Of a stretch of 64,000 bases of DNA, positions 12,101 to 22,634 are shown piece after piece. The DNA is from Lasiodiplodia sp. COLG20 (taxonomy: Eukaryota > Ascomycota > Dothideomycetes > Botryosphaeriales > Botryosphaeriaceae): contig VNWV01000006.1 in the NCBI GenBank assembly GCA_009801085.1, forward strand, positions 434,001-498,000, in the 5' to 3' direction. The notes under the pieces are model-generated. The model had not been told where the DNA came from, ran no database searches, and was given only the letters and a program-made list of their open reading frames with translations. The first letter of the stretch is position 1. Every line of letters starts with the position of its first letter. Both the position numbers and the translations under genes were made by a program.

Positions 12101-12337
12101 CGAAAACGCATTCAGTTCAACGCTTCTAGTATGGGTCAACAGGTTTCGATTACCATTGGAGGCAAATCTAACCCAAGATATATAAGCGGGCTTCCTAAAT
12201 CACTAGACATGTTGATCAAACAACAAAGATTAGACGCCCCGTTCGGCAGAGCAGACCATTATTCACATGGGAGAAGGCTGCCGGATGTTCCCTTGAAGCG
12301 TAAACTGGGTAGCTTGGAGAGTGGGGAGTTCTTCTAA
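9165..12337 (+). CDS. Patatin-like phospholipase with RING-type zinc motif (PLP)
   Basis: Predicted 972 residues; exons 9165-10212, 10260-10826, 10941-11331, 11379-11405 and 11452-12337, all in phase. The first intron has a perfect TGCTAAC branch and restores the frame between two long open frames. The N-terminal half is the conserved leader seen in large fungal patatins. A RING-like cluster follows near residues 430-475 ([17 protein letters not shown]). The patatin domain then begins with LDGGGVRG (oxyanion loop, about residue 500), GTSAG with the catalytic Ser near 536, and DGGLQHNNP with the catalytic Asp near 692, so the Ser-Asp dyad is intact. Patatins hydrolyse acyl esters of membrane lipids; many fungal ones act in non-self recognition and cell death. 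PLP genes are a recognised Starship cargo family, and the close divergent pairing with DUF3723 fits that. Confidence 0.9.
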
Positions 12338-12998
12338 ATATGTCCCATTGGACCCCCTTCCGCCTGCTATTAATGTGAATAATTCTTAAACAATAACGTT
12401 GCGAAGTAATTTAACCTCCTCACTGTTGCACTGAACCCTTTATTGAGCTTTGTTGTCAGAGACTTTGCGATGCATAACTGTTAAAGCAGGGCAATCAATC
12501 ATCCATTCTACAGACATATATTATCTTTGTACTACTTCGTATCAAAGAAGCCGTGTACATGTAACATTCATAAAAAGTAATAAATATGAACTTTATGGAG
12601 GATTCACTTGCTGGTCTTAAATAAATTGGATCGGCAAGAAAAAAAAAAGGGAGGGGGAAAGAGCTGTGCTTAGACGCGTTGCATTCTGCCAGTGAGGAAT
12701 GTAGCGGTTGGGTTGGGGAGGTTTGAGCCAAGTACGTGTGCTTGGCGAAAGCATGATTGGCTGTCGCTTCCGCCACTTGAAACACGTCACTGGCGGCTCG
12801 TTCCGACCTGAGTCAGCAGATCATGTTGCCAGCCTCCGAACCCTCCGCATCTCTCCTCCGCACCTATTTACTTCCACGAGCTGCCACTTCCAGTGCCAAT
12901 GGCTTACGGTCCGCACAAATCCATCCAACCTCAGGTTGATTGCGCTTCGACAGCGAGAAGAGGCTCGTACCAGTGTCTCCCCCCTTTGTCGGTTCATC
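12338..12998. other. Intergenic between patatin and DUF7924 genes
   Basis: No gene recognised. The left part should hold the patatin 3' UTR and polyadenylation signals (AT-rich, 12350-12620); the right part is the presumed promoter of the next gene. There is a short poly-A run near 12640. Confidence 0.5.
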
Positions 12999-14630
12999 AT
13001 GCTAAAAGGCCACAGGGAGAGGCCGCGTGCAAAAGGTTCTCCGGGAACCTGTTCGCAGGAGTGCGCGCCTACGAGAGCTTCAGGCAAAACTAGATCATCA
13101 TCAGGTGCGAAGTATCTGCCTTGCTGTTAGTTCCTCCTTTGAGAAAGGCCTAGGTGGCAACTAAGTGTCGTTTATGAGCTGACAGGACCACAGCGCAAGA
13201 TCCACGAACAACCAAACAATAGAAAGCGAAAGCGCGCGGATTCCGGCCCATCCGACTATCGTCCGACCGAGCCAGAGCGAAAGAAGACACGTCATACGGC
13301 ACGCCATACGTCCCGAAGAGACTATTCCGACGACGCCGACGTCCCAACAGTTACGAACGATCCGATCGATTACTGGTGCAAGCATAATTTTCGTTGGCCA
13401 GGCTTCCTGTTCCAATCGGACAACATGCGAAACTTTCTAGCAAAAAAGCGTTCGTCCAATTCTCTGCGTCGGAAGAAGTCCGCTTCAGGTTCTCTTCCAT
13501 CGGGTCTCGACACTTCATCGGACCAGAAGGAGGAGTCAAAAAGCGTGAAATATCAAGATCCACGCTTCAGGCTCCACGCGGAAGAAAAAGGAATTTTCTT
13601 GGGCAAATATGTCCGAGATCTTGAACGAGGTCCGACTTCAGCGAGCGAAGATTTGTGCCAGGAACTCCTCAACAACAATCCATCAGTACCGACCTGTCCC
13701 GACTGTCCTTTCTCCGACGAGTTCTTTGAAGAAACATGCGAAATTATCGAGGATAGGAATGAAGCAAAAGTCATTCAAGACATTGCACGGCTTATCGTCC
13801 CATCTCCCCAGGCACTGGCGAGGACCGGGATGAGCAAGTTGCGATGCCTCATCGAGAGTGTGAACGAAGGATGGAACAACTGCATCCCACTTCTATCCCC
13901 TCGTCCTCAGCCCGACTTTTCAGTTGGATATAAAAAGACTGCGTTTTCAGACGAGCAACGCCGGAGACTTCAGCCATTCTTGGGTGAACTGACCGACACA
14001 TCATATTTCATGGCCACGTATTACATGCTGTTCCCTTTTCTAACATGCGAAGTCAAATGTGGCGCCGGAGCTCTCGACGTTGCTGACCGGCAAAATGCCC
14101 ACAGCGCAGCTGTTGCGGTCAGAGCGGTAGTGCAGCTTTTCAGGCTTGTCAAACGCGAGAATGAGCTCCACAGAGAAATTCTTGCTTTTTCCGTCTCTCA
14201 TAATGACAGGTCTGTCCGAATGTACGGTTATTTCCCTGCAATCGATGGGGAAAACACGACATATCATCGCCACCTGTTTCGCGAGTTTAGCTTTACAGAG
14301 CAGAGAGGAAAAGAGAAATGGACTGCGTACAAATTCACGAGGAGCATTTACGAGCAATGGGCGCCGAGCCATTTGGCCCGAATTGGTTCGGCGATCGACC
14401 AAATACCCATCGACTTGGACTTCTCGGTTTCCCAGGGATCAGATCTACCGTCCCCCAATCTTAAAGGTCTTTCGCAGGCTTCGAGAATCCATCTTTCTCA
14501 ATCTGAAGGCTCGAGGTCATTCGTAGATTCACAAAGCGAGCCGAACAGCGTTGATCAGCCTGACATCACGCCAGACACATCATTGTCACAGGGATCCAAG
14601 CGAGCGAAACGAAGGCACGCGAAACAGTGA
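12999..14630 (+). CDS. DUF7924 family protein, PD-(D/E)XK nuclease-like
   Basis: Predicted 516 residues, exons 12999-13104 and 13186-14630. The second exon is clear: it opens with a basic tail (NRKRKRADSG), then TNDPIDYWCKHNFRWP, KKRSSNSLRRKKS, a RPQPDFSVGY stretch and the signature LTCEVKCG ... LDVADRQNAHS ... VQLFRLVKRENELHREIL. This is the conserved core of a large fungal family, DUF7924 in my recollection. The E-x-K of CEVKCG after a Tyr-rich strand resembles the catalytic E-x-K of PD-(D/E)XK nucleases, with Asp in QPDFSVG as the candidate metal ligand; that activity is inference. The short first exon is less certain but gives the right phase. The C-terminus is Ser-rich and ends with a basic, possibly nuclear-targeting, tail. 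Confidence 0.8.
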
Positions 14631-14660
14631 AATTAGATCCTAGTATAAGATGCTCAATAG

Positions 14661-15117
14661 TTATTCTCGTCTTTTCTGACCGCACATTTGCTTCATGTTC
14701 AGTTCCCTCGTTGGACCATTCTTTTTGGGGTGGCTGGCTTTGCGCGTCTTGCCATCTGGAGAAATGAGTAAGCTACCTGGTATCGCATTATCTGTATGTC
14801 TTACCCTTTCTTGGAGCCTTTCTATCTTTGTCACAGTCGTCAAGGATAACGTTGACAGAGCCGTGGCGAAGGATACGCCGAGTGTTCTCAAAGAGGTCTT
14901 CTCGCGCTTCTGCAACAACATGCGCTTGGTGTTTCTTTTTCGTAGAAGTAGTGTGCTTCGAAGTGTGCTTCGAAGTGTGCTTCGAAGTGTGCTTCGACAG
15001 AGAGTGTAAGATTTTCTCCTTTCTTTCCTCGATGTCGGCTGGGTCGATGAACTTGCGATGTAAGGGATGGCTTGCGGCAATCCCTTTGCTTGCCTTGGTC
15101 GACAGATCCGCTTCCAT
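14661..15117 (-). CDS. Small basic protein with KHTS tandem repeats
   Basis: Predicted 135 residues, exons 15117-14805 and 14755-14661 (GTAAGA donor, TCCAG acceptor; total divisible by three). It is highly charged and contains four SKHT units at about residues 41-56, encoded by a 12-bp tandem repeat. The C-terminus is lysine- and arginine-rich. There is no signal peptide or membrane segment, and no family recognised. It converges on the DUF7924 gene with only 30 bp between stop codons. The splice model is plausible rather than proven. Confidence 0.5.
14950..14997 (-). repeat. Four tandem 12-bp repeats (SKHT codons)
   Basis: The unit GTGTGCTTCGAA is repeated about four times without interruption within the small basic protein gene and is in frame. 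Confidence 0.9.
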
Positions 15118-15659
15118 GTTGTAAGCTTATATGGCAGGAAATAAAGAATATTATATTGTGATTCAAATGAAAGCAAGACACAATGCATTCCGCGTAGCTT
15201 TATACAACGTCTCGTTCTACTATCTCGTACCCAGCTGATTCGACCAGTCAGTCATCTCCGCATGTCTCATATCCGATAGGTTCATACACGTTACGTGAGA
15301 GGAAATCTGCATTACTATCCTTCTTGTCCTGTGAAAAAGGCGTGGTAATCTCAGGTAAACCCGTAGACGAGAAGAATATTAACCAAACGGGTTCAAGCTA
15401 CCCAAGGAGCGTGGTCTATATATATGTAGCAAAGTTCATACCAGTATTATAGTCCAGTTGTTGTAAGGAGGATGAACGAACAAATGGAGCATAGGTTTGC
15501 GGCGTGAAAAGGACTCACGACGAGTCATAAGACTTGCGTGACGCTAAGGGAATGATCTATATGTTCGATCTGCGCTTCAAAGGGGAAAAAAACGGAAGGC
15601 CACGGGTCAACAAGGCTAAAATTAGGTTGTCCCTCGTACGAAGGATGAGCAGACAAGAT
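15118..15659. other. Intergenic, no supported gene
   Basis: No domain-bearing frame or RNA gene recognised. It contains the presumed promoter of the small basic protein gene on the left and the 3' end of the BTB gene on the right. Confidence 0.5.
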
Positions 15660-16853
15660 CTACCATGGAAAAGTATCCTTGAACTTCATGAAAGTGAAGT
15701 AGCCAGCTCCTTTGTCGCCCTGAAAAAGTGGCCGAAGAGCATCCTGGACATCCTGTAGCTTTTCATATAATGACTCCTCGATGCTCATCCTGTTCACGCC
15801 CATCTCCAACCCATTTTCAGCTGCCGTGAGGGCGGGTCCCCAGTCATCCTCATCCTCATCGTGAGAATTAGACATGTCAGCAGCGAAATTGTAGGCTTTG
15901 TGCATGCTGTCATCGACGCAGTCTACATTTCTCAACAAGGCGGCTTGACCCTCCAGCATTGGACCGATGTCTTTCATTCTGAAAATGTACAACAAGCTGT
16001 CGTACACGTCGCGCGCGAGTGAGGTTTCGAACGAGTACGCGACTTTTTTGCGCAGGTAGCCTCCCATCATTGCCGCCGCGATCGTGCTCGGGATACCACA
16101 ATCAGTTGAGCTACAACCATCTAAAGCGAGTTTCCAGCGCTTTTCGATTTGGGTCTTCATCTTCGTGGTGTAGCTAGCGACCAGGCCTGCCACCTTGACT
16201 GGCAGGCATTTAGGGATGTCTTCATCGCGGCCAGGGACATATGTGAAGGCCTCGGAGAAGATAGGCTTTTCGTGTATGTTGAATCCAAGGTAGAGGAGGG
16301 CCCAGGGATATTGACAGTAGAGCTCGCTTCCGGTACAGACTCTGTGGGTGGCTAAAGCTAAGGGGTCCCGGACTTTGTCCACACCCACACAACCGTAGCG
16401 GTCCACGAGTATGGAAGTATCGAGGAGGCATTGCAGGCTGCTGCATACGAGAGGGCGTTCGTACAAAAGACGGAAAATGTTTTCATTGGCGTCTTGGTTG
16501 CGCTTCAGGATGGGCTTCAGGATGGTCAGGATGGGCTCAGGCTCGACGGTCTCAGGCTCGACGGTCTCAGGCTCGACGGTCTCAGGCTCGACGGGTTTGA
16601 TAAAACGGCTGGACCCAAGGATGAAATTCTTAGGTAGTTCGTCAAATTTGGCGAAGTAGTCGCAGATTTCGCGTAGCTTCTCGCTGTGTAGTTCGAACGA
16701 AATGTCGTGCAGTGTGATGGTAACATCCCCGTCCGGAAATCTAGGAAAGCTGCTGTCCTTGGGTGTTTTGGGCGGAACGGGTTCACTTTCGCTCGATCTC
16801 TTAAGTGACACGCTGGTGTCGGGGTGGCCGGTATGTTTTTCGGGGGGCGTCAT
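15660..16853 (-). CDS. BTB/POZ-like domain protein
   Basis: Predicted 397 residues, no intron needed. After a Ser/Pro-rich start, residues about 36-70 read FPDGDVTITLHDISFELHSE followed by KLREICDYFAKF, the typical opening of fungal BTB/POZ domains (a strand, then 'x-F-x-L-H' and a helix ending in YF). BTB domains mediate dimerisation and often Cullin-3 recruitment; in fungi many such proteins are of unknown role. Four VEPET units interrupt the domain at about residues 88-107, an odd insertion. The later LLDTSILVDRYGC matches the helix that follows the BTB core in these proteins. The start is the first ATG in a frame that stays open upstream. A decayed relative lies at 38543-39683. Confidence 0.7.
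   Translation of the reverse strand: MTPPEKHTGHPDTSVSLKRSSESEPVPPKTPKDSSFPRFPDGDVTITLHDISFELHSEKLREICDYFAKFDELPKNFILGSSRFIKPVEPETVEPETVEPETVEPEPILTILKPILKRNQDANENIFRLLYERPLVCSSLQCLLDTSILVDRYGCVGVDKVRDPLALATHRVCTGSELYCQYPWALLYLGFNIHEKPIFSEAFTYVPGRDEDIPKCLPVKVAGLVASYTTKMKTQIEKRWKLALDGCSSTDCGIPSTIAAAMMGGYLRKKVAYSFETSLARDVYDSLLYIFRMKDIGPMLEGQAALLRNVDCVDDSMHKAYNFAADMSNSHDEDEDDWGPALTAAENGLEMGVNRMSIEESLYEKLQDVQDALRPLFQGDKGAGYFTFMKFKDTFPW
16536..16595 (-). repeat. Four tandem 15-bp repeats (VEPET codons)
   Basis: CTCAGGCTCGACGGT repeated four times exactly in frame inside the BTB-like gene. Confidence 0.92.
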
Positions 16854-17090
16854 CGTGTTCGAGTTGTTTGCGCGGTGTAGTAAAAAGCAGTAGATGAACG
16901 CCGAGATAGCGAGAATGAGTCGATGAGAATTGGTTGGTAACAAAACAAGCAGTAGCACCGAGAGAGATAGTGAGCGCTATATTAAGCAATTTTGAAGAGC
17001 AGGCAGGCAGTTTAAATATCCCAAGCGCGCTCAACTCGAACATAACTTTTACACCGTGCCCTGGACCGCGCTTCTGCTAATGCTCTCCAT
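16854..17090. other. Upstream region of the BTB-like gene
   Basis: Between the BTB-like start codon and the gene fragment at 17091; presumed promoter. No motif assigned. Confidence 0.4.
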
Positions 17091-17372
17091 CTATGCTTGT
17101 GGTCCCACACCACGCATGTCAAGTTCCTTGCCAACATGCCACGGGTCACAATAGCCGAGCGGGGCACGTTTGGTGACCGCTCTCCTTGCTCCTCTATTGA
17201 ACTCGTCATCAAATACTTCGACACAGACATCTCTTTCCATTTGCATGCAGGCAACCAGAACAGCACACTGCTCATACTTGCCACCCTCAGCAGGGACAGG
17301 TTTCAGATTCAGTCGCCGAAGAGGTAGTTCCATTTGCTGGCATAGGTCGGCGGCCACCAGGATCTATAGCAG
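17091..17372 (-). pseudogene. Possible exon remnant of an unknown gene
   Basis: An open frame of about 90 codons reads sensibly (for example AADLCQQMELPLRR and CMQMERDVCVEVFDDEF) and is preceded by an acceptor-like GCTATAG at about 17365, but there is no ATG at its start and only AT-rich sequence upstream. It looks like the last exon of a gene whose 5' part has been lost. No family recognised; it could also be chance. Confidence 0.3.
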
Positions 17373-17529
17373 CAAGTTTTAGGCAATTAACAGTTGGAAT
17401 AGTAATCATAGTGAGAATTGGTATTATAAAGAATCATAATATTTTTAGGAAGGCTAGCAGTGTTTAATTCAATTTATGTTTATTGTTCAACATAAGAAAA
17501 GACAAACTATGCGCAGTCGCAAATCAAGA

Positions 17530-18498
17530 CTAGAAAGGGAAGAACGCCTGGAAAACAACCCGACTGATCTCTTGTAGGGCCAAGCCACCCACCTCGAGAA
17601 CCGATTGCTCGCTTTGCGAATCGAGTCCGTATCTGAGCTGTACAGATTCCAAAGCCATGGATATCTTCAGGAAACGCTGGTAGGTAGCGACCGGTACCTC
17701 CTGAGGCTTGTACGAAAGGACGGTACGATTGATGCTTGGAGTCCAGTTTAGCCAATCTGCGTTGAAAGACAGGTTGTGCATAGATTTTCCGCCCGCGTGG
17801 CTATGATATCCGATCGCCGAGTGAAGGATGACCGGTTCTGAGAGGAGGGCAAAAGGCTTGAGCAACGCTCTCGCGCATTTGACGAGACGGCTGCAGTCTA
17901 AACTGGAGCTGCCATTAGGAGTCCTCGAATGAATCTTGAGGATGACAGTAGTGCTTTCTCTTTGGTGTCCGCTCTTTCGCATAATCTCAATGAGGGCGAG
18001 GATTCTGGAAAAGACAAGACGGTCCGTTGGTTCGTATTCTCCGGTCGGGCATTTTGTTGTGATGGTGACCGTTATTGATTTGGCTTGCACAAGGACGGTA
18101 TGCTGCAAGCTAGTTTGATCCAGGTCGGAAAGTAGCAGCATCTCGGTGTCGACTTTGAGGCCCCGCTCGTTGATCTCGACTGGAACACTTCCCACCCGTC
18201 TCGCGAGGTTGAATTCCAAGACATCCATTTGCATGCCAGAATGCCATTCTGATACATTCGAGAAGACCGGTTCTTCCGGGTTTATTCGCAGTTCGTAATC
18301 CTTCCAGCGTTTTTCTTTGGGTGGACCGCCAAATGGTGCATTTCCCTTATTCAATCTGGCAGTTCTGGCGATTTCGTTAGACCTAGTGAGGGTCACGGCA
18401 TCGGTGTAATTTGGCCTGGCTGGCGAAACATGCTAATACCAAAGTCAGTGCCCGTCAAAAGTTGGCATGGACGATACCAGACTTACCTGAGTCGACAT
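17530..18498 (-). CDS. Hypothetical protein
   Basis: Predicted 304 residues: a 12-nt first exon (18498-18487, encoding MSTQ) and a long second exon 18432-17530. The intron has GTAAGT, CACTGAC and TTAG. The protein looks soluble and alternates strands and helices, with no signal peptide, membrane helix or motif I can name. Its central region (VQAKSITVTITTKCP, then TTVILKIHS) suggests a beta-rich domain. It sits among accessory genes on the same strand. Composition is normal for a coding gene and the tiny first exon is typical of ascomycetes, but function is unknown. Confidence 0.62.
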
Positions 18499-19118
18499 TC
18501 TAGAGCAATAATAAGGCGTGGCGCTTGAGAATATAGACGCCTCCAAGAAAAGTAGAGGGATTTTATTTACCAAGTGGATGATGGCTTAGGCATACGAGAG
18601 AGGATACATATATATATGTGAAAGTCGGCCTTTTTGAAAGCTCTGCTGAGCGGCTATTTACTATATCCAATTGGGCCGTAGGTATGATTCGATCTACATG
18701 CCCAACCAACCAATACATTAACACTATTATCTGAATGGTAGAAGCGAGCAGCTTGACGTAATAAAAAACTTGTTAAGAAAACAGCCTGACGCGTGTGTGT
18801 ACTGCCACATGGTGCAGGCTACTATAGGGTAAACCATTCCAATCTATTATTAGCGTATATAAAATAAAATAAAATTTTAAATAGCAAGGCTTGATCGGAT
18901 TGCTTACTACTACCTTCTTAAAAACACAACTATTGAATAAACTACGCTGATACACAACGATTTTCTTTTGTGGCAGTAGTAAATACACAAACAATTATAC
19001 TAAAGTAGATGTCTATTATTTTGAAAAGTGGCTCGGTAATTAAATGCGGATGAAGAAAAAAAAAGAAACAAGGAACAAGTCTAACAAGAGAAACAAGAGA
19101 AAACGGGAAAGGAAAGGC
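18499..19118. other. AT-rich intergenic
   Basis: Strongly AT-rich between about 18750 and 19080. No gene or repeat family recognised. Confidence 0.5.
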
Positions 19119-20711
19119 TCATAGCACCTCGACTTCCAAGTTTGGATTCCCCCAGAATCTCCTGATACCCTCAATCTCCCTCGTCGAATCTATGTATAAG
19201 CGATGGACGTTTTTTTCGTATTCAAGCTTCGAGATATCCTTGCGCGTCCGCCTAAGCTCACAAAGCACCAAATGCCTTTCAAACCATCGCTCAATGACGT
19301 CATCACCAAGTGTGCCGAAGATGTACACATGAACTGTTCTAAGCTTGCGACAGTCGTTGACAAGTTTTCGAATGCCTTCTTTCCAAGGTCGCTTATCCCA
19401 ACGCCATAATCCCACGTTTACCGAGATTGTGATCTGCTCGATCGCAATCGTGTTGGATGATGAAGTCAAGAAATCATGCAGCCGAGTGATATCGACAAAG
19501 AAATGGTTTCTTGCAAAAAAGAGACGTCGCTTGTCGGGCCGTCCACGTAGGAGGTTCTCAACCAAGCATTCTCGTAGCCCGAAAACTTGTGACAGTCTTC
19601 TTCGCTCGACCTCATAGAACTTGCCCCATACCCACATTAAATTTGTAGGAATGATCAACGAATCATCGAAAATCCGGTCCCAAAGCTCTGTTGGCAGATA
19701 CGGGAGTTCGATGTTGCTCGTGGTCCATGAGGTGGTACGTCTTGAGCGTCTCAGGTTTGGTCCCCGCCCGTCTGCGAGAAATGACATGACTTTGTCTATC
19801 CCTTTGGTACCCATGCCGTAGTCATATTTGACTGTTGCCGAAGGGTACCCAGGGGGTGCAAAAAACAGCTGCTCGTCTTCCGTGACGAAAATATCTTCCG
19901 GGCCTTTTCCATACCAGCTCTCACCAGCGTATTCGTACCCTTCCAGAAGTCGAGCGCGTAATTGAGGCCGCACGGAAGCGGGAATGAGTAGTTTGGATAA
20001 GGGTTTCCCATTAAGGGGCTCGTAGAGGAGCCCAACAACGCGGAACTTGTCTTGGTGGCTGGTTTCGTGATCGTCTTCCTGGTCGTCTTCCCGATACCCG
20101 ACAAAGCCTCTGAATGTAGGCATGCAACTCTTCTGGCCTATAATCGCTTGGGATCGTCCCTGTTCAATACGTTTATCGAAATGGCGCATGTCCGGATGGA
20201 GCGTGTCAGGAACGTAACAGTCGAACTCTTCCCCTCCAATCTCCGCGCGGAAAGTTGACCCGTTGCAGTCGTACATGAACTTTTTCACGTAGACGTCTTG
20301 AGGGTCGTGGATAGGTAGGTCCCGACTATGTTGTATTGCACCGTGCATACAGAGACGGTCGTTGGTCCAGGGAGTTTGAAGTGTCGCATTTCCATCAATG
20401 ATATCGTAGTTGAAGATCCAGCGGCGGAGAAACATCGGAAGAGTCGGTTTTTTGTCAAAGAAGGAGTGGAAAGTGGAATAGTGGGTTCTCAGAATGTAGC
20501 GAAGAAAATCATTTTGAAGGAACTCCGTACTCAGGTCCTTGCCCCTTTTGCAAAGCTCAGGGAATAACTCGAGCGCCAGTTCAGTTGAAACTATGACCGT
20601 GACGGCCAGTCCCTCGAACTTTCCATGCAAGTACAAAACTTGAACATCGGAGAAAAGACTTTCGGTAGCTGTGGAATGATAGAGATATCTCCTTCGGTCC
20701 AGCGGGTCCAT
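19119..20711 (-). CDS. Dead kinase-like plus F-box-like fusion protein (subfamily A)
   Basis: Predicted 530 residues from ATG 20711, single exon. Three parts are visible: an N-terminal region of about 210 residues shared with the gene at 35515; a short kinase-C-lobe-like stretch in which the usual W-G-D-x-x-x-x-N loop reads WYGKGPEDIFV, so the catalytic Asp is replaced; and, from about residue 345, LPYLPTELWDRIFDDSL, an F-box-like motif, followed by LFFARNHFFVDITRL, a segment common in fungal F-box/2EXR proteins. Such proteins usually act as substrate adaptors for SCF ubiquitin ligases; here that is inference. One of four related genes in the window (others at 24481, 26628 and 35515). Confidence 0.65.
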   Translation of the reverse strand: MDPLDRRRYLYHSTATESLFSDVQVLYLHGKFEGLAVTVIVSTELALELFPELCKRGKDLSTEFLQNDFLRYILRTHYSTFHSFFDKKPTLPMFLRRWIFNYDIIDGNATLQTPWTNDRLCMHGAIQHSRDLPIHDPQDVYVKKFMYDCNGSTFRAEIGGEEFDCYVPDTLHPDMRHFDKRIEQGRSQAIIGQKSCMPTFRGFVGYREDDQEDDHETSHQDKFRVVGLLYEPLNGKPLSKLLIPASVRPQLRARLLEGYEYAGESWYGKGPEDIFVTEDEQLFFAPPGYPSATVKYDYGMGTKGIDKVMSFLADGRGPNLRRSRRTTSWTTSNIELPYLPTELWDRIFDDSLIIPTNLMWVWGKFYEVERRRLSQVFGLRECLVENLLRGRPDKRRLFFARNHFFVDITRLHDFLTSSSNTIAIEQITISVNVGLWRWDKRPWKEGIRKLVNDCRKLRTVHVYIFGTLGDDVIERWFERHLVLCELRRTRKDISKLEYEKNVHRLYIDSTREIEGIRRFWGNPNLEVEVL

Positions 20712-21290
20712 GGTGTTTTCAGAAGTGCGGGCTGTCTTCAGCTTAATGACTACTATGCGGAGCACGCTAAATATAAAGACAAAGTTGACTGGCTTATGTG
20801 ATGTCTACTTCGGAAGCTTTATGGAGGAGAAACTATAAACACACGATTCCTCAGTGCTAGCGAATTAAATCCTCCGTTCCAAATCACCGGAATCCACTTA
20901 ATGCAAGTAACCCAAACAAATGCTCACCGCCAATTTAGTGTACCGTGAACGATTCAACCAGTGAGCTCTTAATCCATTCGGCACAGTGACGAGTGTAATC
21001 GGTGCTAATATTGGGGAAGGCGAATTTGATTGTACACCCAAGCATGTATTAATTATACGGAATAGGATGGGAAAGGCTGTTGCATGAATAAATTGCACAT
21101 TTCAAATATTTTACCGGCAATCACTTAGAAATAGTATATAGAATGCTTCCGATAAGACATACTTTCGAATTCTTCCCATGTATTGTCGGCTAAAAGCAGG
21201 AAGACGGTGGCTTTAGTAGCTCATTACTTTTTAAGAAATAGATAATATTGTATCTGCTACAGAAAGAACCACCCCCCTCCTCGCATGCTC
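20712..21290. other. Intergenic, AT-rich
   Basis: No supported gene. The left edge should contain the promoter of the fusion gene at 19119. Scattered short frames only. Confidence 0.5.
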
Positions 21291-21659
21291 TCATTTCTCC
21301 TCACTGCGTTTCTTCTCGAGGTCCGCCTTAACTCTTTCAATCATCTCATTGCTCCGTTTCCAGAGTTCAAATGCGGCTATATTTTTTTGAACAAGATTTT
21401 CATGGGTAGACTTGTCATCGCTGACCTCAGCAGAATCGATCGCACTCTGTAACGCTGCCGCACTCTGTAACGCTTCAATCTGAGCCTGCATGAGATCCTT
21501 CAGCTCCACGTCTCGGCGATAAGATACGCTCTTGGGATTCGCTGAATCGCAACTGTCGCCTGGACGTTGCAACTCTTGGTTCGATTTCGACGGAGTTGAC
21601 TGATCCTGTCAACGAAAGTTAGGGAAAATTACAGCCAGTTCCATCTGAGAAGTTACCAT
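21291..21659 (-). CDS. Small helical hypothetical protein
   Basis: Predicted 105 residues. The first exon may be only the start codon (21659-21657), followed by a 51-nt intron with GTAACT donor, CCCTAAC branch and GACAG acceptor, then exon 21605-21291; total length is a multiple of three. The body is Ala/Gln/Glu-rich and predicted helical (LMQAQIEALQSAAALQSA), ending in a charged coiled-coil-like tail. No family recognised. The single-codon first exon is unusual but known in fungi; an unseen upstream exon is also possible. Confidence 0.45.
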
Positions 21660-21817
21660 TTTTGTCCTGCGCTAATACCCAAGGTTATCAACTGGACGAG
21701 TGAGAGCGTGAGGACGGGGTAGGATGATATTGTGGAAAAGAAGGACAGTCGAAGTCGGTTAACACTTGAAATGTTGGTTCTACTATCACTTTATCTTTAA
21801 AGCAGCTCTGAAGAGGC

Positions 21818-22634
21818 CTAGACTACAAGTATGTCAATGCACGTGGTATAGATCTGTGGCTTTATCAGTTCACCAGTTGTCTTCTCTGAAGGCCAGTCCC
21901 AAACCCAGTAAAGAGTGAACGTGGCCCCACGCTGTAGGTCTTCTGGAAGCACTACGGTCGTACCACACCACAGGTTATCTCCTTCATCCTCCGTGTGCTG
22001 GCGTTGGGGCATTTGCTGCCGCCTTCGCGACTCCGCACTAGTATTAATCTGGTAGCAGCCCCCATCATCGAAAGGAGAACTACCAAGAAGTTGACCTCTT
22101 TGGTCTCCAGCAGTACCGCTCTCGTTCCACACACGGTGGATACCCAGTAAAGTATCGCCCGGGGACGGGTTTGCTGTTCCGTAAACCCACACATTTCCAG
22201 GAGAAAGCTTATCCGGTGAAGTTTGGGGAAGCGTTACGTGACCATTTTCTTGATACCTAAGTAGTACATGGCTCCCTGGAGAGGATTGTAGTATTACACT
22301 TCCTGTTGTCTGATTAGACTGTTGTTGCGTCGACTTACAAATATAGTCCGTCTCATATATTAGCCCGTCGCTGCGGCCATTTGGGGGTAGCATGTAGGTC
22401 ATTGCGGCATCATTGAAGTCTTCATTGGGTAGTCCGTTGGTTACCCGAAGCACTGTCTCGCGTGTCAGCCGTTGTGCTTTTTTCGGTAACGCATACTGTA
22501 CCATTGCCGCGAGGAAATCCCGGTGACCCAACGATAGCGCCGTTTACGTTAAGATTGGAGACTTGCTCCACCCACGAGTGTGCAGATGAGAAGCCCAAAT
22601 AAAGGGAAATGGCTGAAGCTTTTCTTAGAACCAT
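21818..22634 (-). CDS. Secreted DUF7492 protein, possible histidine-brace (LPMO-like) enzyme
   Basis: Predicted 255 residues, exons 22634-22502 and 22452-21818; the 49-nt intron (GTACAG, GGCTGAC, GACAG) fuses two frames into one continuous family match. Residues 1-18 form a signal peptide ending SSA, so the mature protein would begin HSWVEQ. The body has PGFPRGN, MTYMLPPNGR, LRYQENGHVTLP, VWVYGT, the cysteine-containing DDGGCYQIN, NLWC, and TLYWVWDWP near the end, all matching fungal secreted DUF7492 proteins as I recall them. A mature N-terminal His plus the His in ENGHVTLP could form a copper-binding histidine brace as in lytic polysaccharide monooxygenases; this is inference. Acts outside the cell. 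It stands alone among cargo-like genes. Confidence 0.8.
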
